A stretch of 42,265 nt of DNA from Corallococcus sicarius (GTDB lineage: Bacteria; Myxococcota; Myxococcia; Myxococcales; Myxococcaceae), in the NCBI RefSeq assembly GCF_003611735.1, contig NZ_RAWG01000052.1:1-42265 (forward strand), in the 5' to 3' direction. Below are positions 9,286 to 18,600 of the stretch, piece after piece; the stretch's first letter is position 1; each line of letters begins with the position of its first letter. A program made the translations under genes and the position numbers. The notes below the pieces were generated by a model, which made no database searches, had not been told where the DNA came from, and saw only the letters and a program-made list of their open reading frames with translations.

Positions 9286-11403
9286 TCAGTGTCCGGGGCT
9301 GATTCCTTCGAGGATTTGTCGTGCGCCGTTCACGTCGAGGAATGAGCTTCCCAGCATTTCAGCCACTGCCGCCTCGGGGAGTGCGTCCTGGAATTTGCTC
9401 AGGCGGTACGCGGGGATCCTTGCTGTAATGGACGGGATCCTGCCGGGCGCAGACCAGAACCCGGCGTTGGAGACGCCCGCCAATCCTTGGGCGACTTCCT
9501 TGTGCGACGCGCCCGCGCCGCTGATTCGCACGAAGAAGTTGTCTGGAACCACCTTCCAACCATGTGCGAGTTCAAGCGCGTACTTCAGGGTGTGATTGAT
9601 GCGCCCGCCAGCGAAGTTCCACCAGAGCGCGTTTCCGTCGGAATCAATCTGCACCGCAGGCCCCACACGGCGGAGGAGTGGGCCGAGGTCATCCCTCAGC
9701 GCTTGAAGTGCTCGGACGGCTCCCTCCTCAAGGTAGGCGATGGGCATGTCTGCCTCCAGGACGGCCCGGATGCGCTGACACACTTCACGGCCAAGGAACT
9801 GCGGCATGAATCCACCCCAGGTGGGTTTCTTCCCGGCTGGGGCGGTGCGCACGTGCACTTCCCGGTCGCTGTGGACGAGCCTGTCCACCACCCAGGCGCG
9901 GCCTCCGAGCAGGAACGAACTCATGCCCTCCACGAGCCGCTCGACGAAGGCAGGCTCAATGGACCCCAGTTCCTGCGCGCCTGCGAGCACTCGGTACATC
10001 ACCGGGCTCGTGAAGACGGCGTACAACTCGGCGAAATTCTTCCGGCCGAAGAGCCGCTCGGCACGGTCCCCCAACGAGAGCTTGCCGCCGGACTCAAAGA
10101 GGAAGTCCTTCGCGATCAGGTGTCGGAGGAGTGCCTGGAACTCTTCGACGGAAATGCCCTGGAAGTCCGACACACGCGAGAGCTGCATCCAGGCATCCTC
10201 GGGGGAGATGGCCCCGAACTGGAGTGAGAGCGCCATGAGTTGCTGCACCAGCACGGGCCAGCAGCGCGGCTGGACGGGAACGGCTTCCACCCAACCCGTG
10301 CGGGCCTGTTCGATGAGCGCGATGGCCAGCAGCAGCGAGTCGGTGTCCTCGCAGAGGAACGCCATGTTCGAGACCTGTCCGGCGCGGCGCCCTGTCCGTC
10401 CAATCCGCTGCAGGAAGGACGACACGGTGGAGGGCGCATTCACCTGCAGCACTGCATCCAGGTCGCCCACGTCGATGCCGAGTTCGAGCGTGGACGTGCA
10501 CACGATGCAGGCGTCCCGGCCATGGTGGAAGCGGTCTTCGGCGAGTGTTCGTTCCTCGAGTGACACCGAGCTGTGATGCACGAAGACGTCGGTGCCCTGG
10601 CCCCGCATCCGTTCCGATACCGCTTCGGTGAGCGAGCGTGTCTGGCAGAAGAACAGGCTCTTCTTCCCTCGCGCCAGCCCAGCGCCTGATCGCGCGATAT
10701 CCGAGACAGTGCCCGGGAGGCTGACCGAAAGCTTCCGTTGCGTCGGCTGCCGGGGTGGGTCCACCACTGCTCCGTCACGGCGGGAGGATCCTTTCAGCCA
10801 GGTGAGGATTTGAGCCGGGTTCCCCACGGTGGCGGACAGGCCAACCCGCTGAATGTCTCCGCCACCAAGCGCCGCCAGCCGCTCGATGACGGAAAGCAGG
10901 TGTGCCCCCCGGTCTGTCCCGGCAAGCGCATGGATCTCGTCCACGACGACGTACTTGAGCTGCGAGAACAGCGACTGCACGGGAACGCGCGGTGAAATGA
11001 GCATCACCTCCAGCGATTCCGGTGTGGTCATCAGCAGCTCACAGGGCTCCTTGACGAAGGCACGTTTCGCCCGGTCCGGCGTGTCTCCGTGCCACACGAA
11101 GCGACGAAGTCCGACCATCTCGGTGTACGTCCCAAGCCGTTCCTCCTGGTTGTTGAGGAGTGCCTTGATAGGCGCCACGTACAGCGCACCCACCCCCGAG
11201 ACAGGCCGCTCGATGAGCTCGGCCAGCACGGGGAAGAGGGAGGCTTCCGTCTTCCCTCCGGCGGTGGGTGCGAGGACGACCGCGTTCTTGCCGTCGAGCA
11301 GCACCTCCGCCGCGAGCTCCTGCACGGGCCTGAGCCCGGTGAACCCGAGGCGGCTGACGATGGCCTCCTGCAAACGCGGGGGGAACCGGGAGAACGCGCT
11401 CAT
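9286..11403 (-). CDS. brxHI: BREX Lhr-like DEAD/DEAH helicase BrxHI
   Basis: A 705-residue superfamily 2 helicase. Motif I is APTAGGKTE (Lys51), motif II is VVVDEIHA, motif III is GLSATVG, and motifs V/VI are seen as STLELGIDVGDLD and QRIGRTGRRAG. The C-terminal approximately 250 residues match the winged-helix and Lhr-core extension of Lhr-type helicases. BrxHI accompanies BrxD in BREX types 2 and 6, where its exact role in phage exclusion is unsettled. It is the last gene of the operon. The ATG is preceded by TGAGG at 5 nt, overlapping the brxD stop, and the gap to brxD is 7 nt. A stand-alone Lhr helicase is the alternative, but its position beside brxD makes BrxHI far more likely. Confidence 0.93.
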   Translation of the reverse strand: MSAFSRFPPRLQEAIVSRLGFTGLRPVQELAAEVLLDGKNAVVLAPTAGGKTEASLFPVLAELIERPVSGVGALYVAPIKALLNNQEERLGTYTEMVGLRRFVWHGDTPDRAKRAFVKEPCELLMTTPESLEVMLISPRVPVQSLFSQLKYVVVDEIHALAGTDRGAHLLSVIERLAALGGGDIQRVGLSATVGNPAQILTWLKGSSRRDGAVVDPPRQPTQRKLSVSLPGTVSDIARSGAGLARGKKSLFFCQTRSLTEAVSERMRGQGTDVFVHHSSVSLEERTLAEDRFHHGRDACIVCTSTLELGIDVGDLDAVLQVNAPSTVSSFLQRIGRTGRRAGQVSNMAFLCEDTDSLLLAIALIEQARTGWVEAVPVQPRCWPVLVQQLMALSLQFGAISPEDAWMQLSRVSDFQGISVEEFQALLRHLIAKDFLFESGGKLSLGDRAERLFGRKNFAELYAVFTSPVMYRVLAGAQELGSIEPAFVERLVEGMSSFLLGGRAWVVDRLVHSDREVHVRTAPAGKKPTWGGFMPQFLGREVCQRIRAVLEADMPIAYLEEGAVRALQALRDDLGPLLRRVGPAVQIDSDGNALWWNFAGGRINHTLKYALELAHGWKVVPDNFFVRISGAGASHKEVAQGLAGVSNAGFWSAPGRIPSITARIPAYRLSKFQDALPEAAVAEMLGSSFLDVNGARQILEGISPGH

Positions 11404-11410
11404 GGGGGCC

Positions 11411-12730
11411 TCAGAAGTTCACGACCTCGTAGCCCTGGTTGTCGCCCGGGTCGGGGTCGTACTCGGGCTTGCCCTCGCGGAGGCTTGCCTCGGTGTGGGT
11501 CAGCGCAGGCTCAATGGGCGGCTTGCCCGGAGCTGGCCGGAACTCCGGTTCCTGCTCGACAATGTCGAACACGCTTACCAGGCGGCGCAGGAACTGTCGG
11601 GGCACCACGCCCACGTCGGCGCGAAGCCCTGATGAGACCTCCTGCACCAGCGAGTCCAAGTAGTCCGGGGTGACTGTCACCTCGAAGCGGCGACGGTCGG
11701 TTGTCGGGTACATGGAGCGGAGCTTCATCCCGACCTCCTTCAGCCGCTTCAAATCGAATGGCTTGAGCGCGAGCTGTGGCTGCTTGAGCGGTGCGAAGCC
11801 GTCCACCTGCGTGAACTGGATGCGCTCATGGAGCGGCTGAAGACCCTTCACGCCCCGGTTCGTGTCGAAGAAGTCGGGCGTGCCGGTGAAGACCCAGAGC
11901 AGTCCAGGGAATCCGCTTGCGGCATCCAGGATCTGCCGCATCCCGTTCAGTGACTTCTGACGCACGTCCGCCTTCATCCGGAGGATGGTTTCCGCCTCGT
12001 CGATGATGATGACGAGCCCCGCGTAGCCCGCGCCCTTCACGATGGCCAGGATGCCCCGCAGGTACGCGAGCGCATCGGTGCTCTGGATCTCCCCCTTGAT
12101 GCCGGCCAGCTTCTTGGCGCCCGCCGCGACGTTCTCGCTCCCGGACAGCCAGGAGAGCAGGGCGGAGGCGTCCGCGAGCTGACCCTTCTGCTTCAGCTCG
12201 AAAATGGTCCGCACCACGCGCACGAAGTCGGCGGGCACTTCGTTGCTCGTCCGGGCGACCAACTCCTCGTCCAGCTTCGCGAGCACCGCGGCATCGAACC
12301 CTGGCGCGTCCGGATCCTTCCCCAGGGCGATGAGTGACTCCTCCACGCTGGCGACCCAGCGGTCGAGGATGTCTGCGAGCGCGCCAAGAGGACACGCGCT
12401 GGTGCCCAGGTTCCCCACGACCTTCCGGTACACGTTGTCGAACCGGTGGAAGTGCAGGTCGTTGTCCGAGACCACGACGAAGCTGGTTGCGAAGCCGCGC
12501 TCCTGGGCATCCACGGTCGTCAACCGGGCCAGGAACGTCTTGCCGCACCCATAGCCGCCCCGGAGGAACTTGACGCTCCCTTCACCGTTCCGGGCCAGGT
12601 CCAGCATCCGGTGCAGCTCGCCACGCTCGCGCTCGATGCCGACGGCGAAGGTCTCTAGACCGCGCTCGGGAACGGTGCCTCCGCGGAGGCTCTGGAAGAC
12701 GTGCTCGGTGTCCCGCTGGCTCAGGGGCAT
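11411..12730 (-). CDS. brxD: BREX ATP-binding protein BrxD
   Basis: A 439-residue P-loop protein. Walker A is GGYGCGKT (Lys64) after the typical opening RGGTVPERGLETFAVGIERE. Walker B is LVIIIDEAET, and a sensor-like WVFTGTPDFFD follows. This matches the BREX BrxD family found with BrxHI in types 2 and 6, assumed to act as an ATPase partner of the helicase. The C-terminus (QFLRRLVSVFDIVEQEPEF) also fits. The ATG at 12730 is preceded by a modest GAGAG. The gap of 71 nt from pglZ is the largest inside the operon; no sigma-54-like element was found in it, so an internal promoter is possible but unproven. Confidence 0.92.
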   Translation of the reverse strand: MPLSQRDTEHVFQSLRGGTVPERGLETFAVGIERERGELHRMLDLARNGEGSVKFLRGGYGCGKTFLARLTTVDAQERGFATSFVVVSDNDLHFHRFDNVYRKVVGNLGTSACPLGALADILDRWVASVEESLIALGKDPDAPGFDAAVLAKLDEELVARTSNEVPADFVRVVRTIFELKQKGQLADASALLSWLSGSENVAAGAKKLAGIKGEIQSTDALAYLRGILAIVKGAGYAGLVIIIDEAETILRMKADVRQKSLNGMRQILDAASGFPGLLWVFTGTPDFFDTNRGVKGLQPLHERIQFTQVDGFAPLKQPQLALKPFDLKRLKEVGMKLRSMYPTTDRRRFEVTVTPDYLDSLVQEVSSGLRADVGVVPRQFLRRLVSVFDIVEQEPEFRPAPGKPPIEPALTHTEASLREGKPEYDPDPGDNQGYEVVNF

Positions 12731-12801
12731 GGTGTTCTCTCGAAGAAAGGAGGCAAGACGTTCTCGACACAGTAGCGCGGTGGATGCACCGCACGCGCAT
12801 C

Positions 12802-15666
12802 TCAGACGCGCTGGTACCGCTTGCCCTCCGAGGTCATCAGCACCTGCACCTCGAAGGTGAGCTTGTCCCGGAAGGAGTCGAAGCGCGCGGCGAAGGCGCG
12901 GGCCTTGCGCGGGTGGCCGAGCAACTGCACGAGCTCCCCCTCGTTGAGGCTGCCGAACTGCTGCAGGTGGTCGAACACCTTCCCGGCGTCCGCATCGCCC
13001 AGTTTTTCACCCCAGTGCTCCAGGGCCTGGGGCGGCTGTGCCGGCGGAACCTTGGGAGACGGTGTCGCGGTCACGTCCGGCTCCTTCCGCGACGTGGGGA
13101 CGTAGGAGACCGGGTAGGCGGTGGGCGGAGATGCCGTCACTGTCTGGTCGCTCGCCAGGACCAGCTCGACCGAGAGTCGCTCGTTCACCGGGCCTTCGAG
13201 GACGAAGTAGACCTCGGTCCAGTCGCTCGTTCCCGGGCGGAGACGGAGGCCCGCGGCCTGGGCAACCGCGTCGGGGCCGATGACGTCCTTCACCACCAGT
13301 TGGATGTCCGGGCGGCCTGGCACCCGCATCGCTACGTCCATCGGCTGCGCGCTGGCGAAGTCCAATGGGGCCTGGCCACTTTCCCGGGCGGGACTGACGC
13401 GCACGCGGAGCCGCTGGACGCCCAGGGCCGCGCTGGCGGGTTCGCATTCGAGGCTGAAGCGACGCCCTGTGTCCGCAGCGGCGCGTTTGCGCGAGACGTG
13501 CAGCACCGGGATGACACGCTCCTGGAGCGAATTGCCTCCGTGCGTGAAGGACCCAGGCGTCCTTCCCACGTCGTACTCAGCGGTGTCCTCCCGGAACACC
13601 AGGAAACCCGGGGCGTCGTAGTGGAGCGAGGCAAGCGGCACGCAGAGGTGGCCCGCATCCGTGCGCTCGGTGGTGCTGAACACGTAGCGCCGGTCCGCCT
13701 GTCCGCGCGAGTCGAACCCGTGCGCCCGGACGCCACGCTGGAGGAGGAAGCCGTGGTCCGAGGTGAAGATGAACTGCTGCACGCCCGCGAGCTCGAGTTG
13801 GTGTCTCGCCGCGACGATGTCCCGAAGGATGTCGCCGAAGACACGGACCCCGAAGCCGCTCTCGCCAGCTTGATCCAGCTCGATGCCGTGGATGACGACG
13901 AGCTGCGCCTGGGAGACGCGGTGCTTCAGCTTGGCGACGGACGTCTGTCCAACCTCCGCCAGGGGGATCGTGAGCGGCGGCTTTCCGGCGGCTCGTGCGC
14001 CCATGGCCTTCACCCTGTCGTCGGGACGGGTGACCATGGCCTCTCCGGTGCGGAAACCGGTGATGCGGCCCTCCTTCAGGATGGGACTGAGCCGACCATC
14101 GCGGTCGACGGGGGCCAGGGCATTCATGCCAACCGCAGTGATGGTGGGCAGCTCCGCCAGCCGGGCGCGGAGGTCCACCTGGACGCCGCTTCCCAGCAGT
14201 TCATCGCGGAGCTCCAGTGCCATCTCGAAGCGGAGCGCGTCCAGGACGAAGAGGGCGACCTTTGCTCCGGGCACAAGAAGGGGCAGGACGGTCTGGTCGA
14301 AGATGCTTCGCTGCTGGAAATCGGTCGAGGGAAGGGCGCCATGCTCACGGCAGATGCGCGCGAAGTCCTTCGCGAGTCGATCCGCCCAGTCCGCCCACGC
14401 GAAGCGGAGCTGTTCGAAAGCCAGGTCGAGGGCGGTGAGCTCTGGGAGTAGCGGCCCATAGAGCGCGGCGTGGCGCTGCTCGAAGTGTCGGTGGGCCAGG
14501 TCGACGGGCGCGGCGATCTCCACGTAGCGCTGAATGGCCTCTTCAAGCCCGGTGGCGTGCTCCAGGGAATGCTGGGCACCGAGCAGGGTGACACCAAGCC
14601 GTGCTGCGTCCCCCACCAGCGTCCAGGCCCAACGGCGGGGCTGCTCCTGCTGCACCCAGAAGCCCTGGCTCGCCTCGTGGGCCTCGAACCAGTGCAGGGC
14701 CTGAGGGTAGTCGCCAGCGGCAAGCGCCTGCACCGCACCTCGGTAGATGGTGAGCGCCTCGAACTGGAAGGTGTCGATGCGGCCCAGGTCTTTCGGCTCG
14801 GTGTCCTCCTTGTCGCGGAGCCAGAGCTCCACGCCGAGCGCCCACGTCCGGTATCGCTCCGGCTGCTGCTGACGGAGGCGCACGGCTTCCTTCTGGCATC
14901 GTTGGACTGTCTGCTCTGGCAGCGCGTGCAGCCGGGCGAGGTCAGGGTGACGGGGCAGTCGGCGGAGGTCGTGCACGAACTCGACGCAGAGGAGCCACGC
15001 GACGACGGCTTCGGTCAGGTCGGGGATGAACTTGAACCACTGTTCGTCTGTGCCGAAGAGCATCTCCGCACGGGCGCGAAGAGCGGGCTCCACGTTCTGG
15101 AGGTTTTCCGCCGCCATGCCGGTGAGCTGATTGAGGAGCTCCGGGGCGCTCAGGTGGGAGATCCACTCGACGTGGGTGTCCACGGCGGGGTCACCGGTCT
15201 GGGCCAGCCACGCGTCAGCAGCAGCGAGCGAGAGTCCAGGCGCGGCGATGAATGCCTCGATATCCGGCAGCGGGCGGCGCCCGTTGGCGGCAACGCTTAC
15301 GAGTGAAGCTAGGTTCTGCTGGAAGGGGTGCGCGCTCTCGTAGAGTTCAAGCAGAGGCGTGCCGCGGACCGAATTGGGGCTCTGCTGCGCGGGGAGGTTG
15401 TTGTAGCCGGGGAGATGGACGAGCAGCAGGGGCTTGTCAATGGTGCTGCCCTCGTGCTCAAGCGCAAGCATCAGCTCAAGAAAGCTGCCTCGGAATGCGA
15501 GTACAGGCACTGGGAACTGCTTCGCCTGGGCCCGCTTGCGCAATTCATCGACGAAGCCGGTGTACGTGCTCTCGGCGTCCAGCCATACGACCAGCTTCTT
15601 GTCGTTCAGCGCGGAGAGGAGCTTCAGTTCGAGGAAGGCGCTGACCTGCCCGGAGGGGGTGCTCAT
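12802..15666 (-). CDS. pglZ: BREX phosphatase-superfamily protein PglZ
   Basis: A 954-residue protein of the alkaline-phosphatase-superfamily PglZ family, the signature component of BREX. The core shows VALFVLDALRFEM (Asp476) and FIFTSDHGFLLQRG (Asp637, His638), the paired metal-site motifs of the fold. The N-terminal approximately 300 residues (KKLVVWLDAESTY, FPVPVLAFRGSFLELM) match the usual PglZ N-terminal region. The C-terminal approximately 130 residues follow a Pro-rich linker (SPKVPPAQPPQA) and read as a small winged-helix-like module (LNEGELVQLLGHPRKARAF). Its biochemical activity in BREX is debated (phosphatase or metal-dependent nuclease in other subtypes). Start ATG overlaps the pglX stop as ATGA, indicating translational coupling. 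Confidence 0.95.
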   Translation of the reverse strand: MSTPSGQVSAFLELKLLSALNDKKLVVWLDAESTYTGFVDELRKRAQAKQFPVPVLAFRGSFLELMLALEHEGSTIDKPLLLVHLPGYNNLPAQQSPNSVRGTPLLELYESAHPFQQNLASLVSVAANGRRPLPDIEAFIAAPGLSLAAADAWLAQTGDPAVDTHVEWISHLSAPELLNQLTGMAAENLQNVEPALRARAEMLFGTDEQWFKFIPDLTEAVVAWLLCVEFVHDLRRLPRHPDLARLHALPEQTVQRCQKEAVRLRQQQPERYRTWALGVELWLRDKEDTEPKDLGRIDTFQFEALTIYRGAVQALAAGDYPQALHWFEAHEASQGFWVQQEQPRRWAWTLVGDAARLGVTLLGAQHSLEHATGLEEAIQRYVEIAAPVDLAHRHFEQRHAALYGPLLPELTALDLAFEQLRFAWADWADRLAKDFARICREHGALPSTDFQQRSIFDQTVLPLLVPGAKVALFVLDALRFEMALELRDELLGSGVQVDLRARLAELPTITAVGMNALAPVDRDGRLSPILKEGRITGFRTGEAMVTRPDDRVKAMGARAAGKPPLTIPLAEVGQTSVAKLKHRVSQAQLVVIHGIELDQAGESGFGVRVFGDILRDIVAARHQLELAGVQQFIFTSDHGFLLQRGVRAHGFDSRGQADRRYVFSTTERTDAGHLCVPLASLHYDAPGFLVFREDTAEYDVGRTPGSFTHGGNSLQERVIPVLHVSRKRAAADTGRRFSLECEPASAALGVQRLRVRVSPARESGQAPLDFASAQPMDVAMRVPGRPDIQLVVKDVIGPDAVAQAAGLRLRPGTSDWTEVYFVLEGPVNERLSVELVLASDQTVTASPPTAYPVSYVPTSRKEPDVTATPSPKVPPAQPPQALEHWGEKLGDADAGKVFDHLQQFGSLNEGELVQLLGHPRKARAFAARFDSFRDKLTFEVQVLMTSEGKRYQRV

Positions 15667-18600
15667 GCCGAAGCTGCCTCATCGTCCTCGACCTCTTCGT
15701 CCTGCGCTTCGGAGAGATCGAGTTCCTCCTGATCCTGCTTCCGGGCCTTGCGCTCGCGCCGCGCTTGTTCTGCAGCCTCAAGCTCCCGCACTCGCGAGGG
15801 CTGCGTATCAAGGAAGGCTGTTCGCAGGGCGTCGGCATCTTTCTCGTCCAGCTTGAAGTCCGGGCCAAGCTCATCCTGGAGTCGGAGTTCCCACTGGTAT
15901 GCCTTATCCGGGTAGTACTTCCAGAAGCAGCCGTGAGCCACCGCAAGTGATGGGTCCTTCCGGCACTTCGCCTCCACGCGGGACGGGAAGTAGCGTGCGG
16001 CGAGGTGGGACCAGTCGTAGTCCTTCCTGCCCTTTGCGTTGGCGAGTTCCTTCCACCACTTCTTTGGGTCCTTCCACATGGGCTCAAGCAGCGGCCAGAG
16101 CGCGGCGCTATTCACCATTACGCCGTCATCGAGATCCATTTTGTACGGGCCATCCGCCTCGCGACGCTCGGTCTTGTCGTCTGGGCACGAAGGCCCCCTC
16201 TCGTCGATCTCTTGGACCTTGTCGATGAAACTATCGAGTTCATCCAGTAACTTCTTGTGCTGAACGTAGCTCCTTTCCGCGTCGGTGCGAATTCTTCTGT
16301 CTGGGCTTTGGCGTGCAGTCTGCAAATCTGCGAGAGTACCTTGAATCGCCCTTTGCTCTGGGAGGAGGTGGTAGGCGAGGAGGGTACTTAAGGTAGCGTC
16401 TGACCAGCTGTGGACTGAAATGAAAGCGATAAACGATTTCCTGGCTGAAGATAGTGGAAGGTAGATTGGTCGATTCTCGTAAATCTTTCGGTGATAATTA
16501 AAGAAATCTCCATGGATCCATTCTTCCAGTGATAGGGAACTCATCTGATTCTTCCTGTTTTCCCATTCCCGCAGTAGGCCGTGGCATGTTGGGCCCTCCA
16601 GTCGAGTTCGGAGAGAACTGAAAAGAATGCCGTTTGTGGCGGACGTTGATGGCGAATCCGGAATGCGACGGCCTTTGCCCTCTTGGTCAAATCGGCCCAG
16701 TGTTACGCCGATTTGGAATGAAAGGGCTTGAATCGCTTCGGGTGGATGAGTCTCGATTGCCACTGGTAGCGTTTCGTCTGAAGCGTTCTTTGCAACTGCC
16801 AAATACGCCCAGGCCTTGATGGATTCCCAGTTGGTTTGGCCTGGGATTTGGAATTCGCTGGAGGTTTCTCGGTTCGATTCTGCAATTTCAAAAGCTTTGC
16901 GAGTTGTGTGGTAGATAAAATCCCAGTCATTGATTTCAAGCAATGGGAGCCGGTTTGCGTCTCCAACCTGAAATGCTATGGATGGGTTAATTTCTTCTAG
17001 GATCTTTCTGGCATAGGGAGAGTTCATCTGGCAAAGGGTCTTGCCGATGGTTGTCGGGTACACTGAAGGTGCCGAACTGTCGATCAGGGAGCGGAACCAA
17101 TGGGCTCCTGCTGTGAAGGTGCTTCCGATGCGAGTAAATGAAAGCCCTGATTTGAAGTAGTAGGCCTCGTTGCGAATCTGCCTTGTGTGCGTGCCGTACA
17201 GGTGCTCTGCGTTGACTTTGACCTCAAGCCCACGGTGATGCCATCGGCAGATGTCGTCGCATGCGCCAAACCAAGTTGCGTTTTCGCTTCCCTTTACTGT
17301 TCGCGCCCATGTGGTGTTCCATTGCTTGGGCATCTCTCTGTCGGTACGTACAGATAGTACGGAGCCCTCCGGGGCTTCCCACCACTTGCGAATAAATCGT
17401 AGGTTGTTTCCGCTATTTAGTCCGAAGCGAGCGGGACTGCTTTCGCCAAGTTTTGGTGTGTTTGCATATGTGTCAACCCTTGCCTTGGGCCACCAGTAGA
17501 GCAGTGGAGCGCCAGGGAGTGGGTGGAGCCATTCGGTTCGGAATTCATTTCTCCCAACTTGCGCGAGCACTGCCATTCGCTTTCGGGCGGTGCGGTTGCG
17601 GTCGTACGACTTGTCGCTTAGCGGCGTGGGTTGCATCGCGACGCTCGGCTCTGTTGTGGTAGACGACCTCCGGAATACCGACATGGCTGTGGCGAGAATC
17701 TCATTTGGGACCTCGTCAAATGCGCCGCGATCGACATCCCCAATTATTCGTAGGTCATAATTCTTAAGTAAATTCTCTCGGAGGTCCGTGAATCCGCTCA
17801 GGAACATCCAGTTCCGCATCGTCACCATCGCGGACGCACCGCCGGGCCGGCAGAGTTCGAGCCCCCGTTCCAAGAATGCTGCGTACAGGTCTGACTTGCC
17901 GCGCGGGTAGTGTCTCGCGATGTACCCAGCGTCCTTCATCCGGGAGGTGCCCTGATAAGGCGGATTCGCGACGACCAAGTGGTATTCGCCTTCTCGTGCG
18001 ATGCTTGCGAACCGGAGGCCCGCCGTCAGTTGCTGGCCGCGAAGTCTGAGTCCCAAATCTTCTTCACCGGAGTGCTTAGCAAGAAACGTATTCAGTCTCT
18101 TGAGGACGATCCGCTTTGCGTCCTCCTTAGTCACCTCGATTCGCTTTTCTTCGGCCCTACCCGCGAACATGTCCTGTTGCTGGCTCGCTTTTCCAAGCTT
18201 GCCCCGGTAGGCGTCAAGAGCGTTGTCCACAGCGTCGCCAACCTTGAGCAGCGTGCCCAGGTAGTCCACGCCTGCGAGGACATCCAGCAACTGCTGCGTC
18301 AGTTCCGGTGGAATGCCGGTTTCAAGCTCAATGTCTCGTTCCAGCTTGAGCAGCGTCGGATCTTTTCGATCAAGAACGGACAGTCGCAGTGCGGGCGCAA
18401 CTAGATTTACCTGTCTGGGTGATGCGTCATTCGCAAGCGAACGGGCTTTGAGGAAAATCGCGGCTGCGGCGATCTGCACCGCGCGCGGGTCGATGTCTAC
18501 TCCGTGCAGGTTGTTCTCGAGAATCCACTCAGCGATCTGCCGGTCCGTCCAGCTCTCACCTCGGTGTCGGGATTCCTCGCGGTAGAGTTCCACGAGCACG

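Noticed and set aside
12784-14451. Long plus-strand open frame (555 codons) opposite pglZ
   Set aside because: It is a mirror of GC-rich pglZ codons, with His/Arg/Glu-rich low-complexity protein and no motif.
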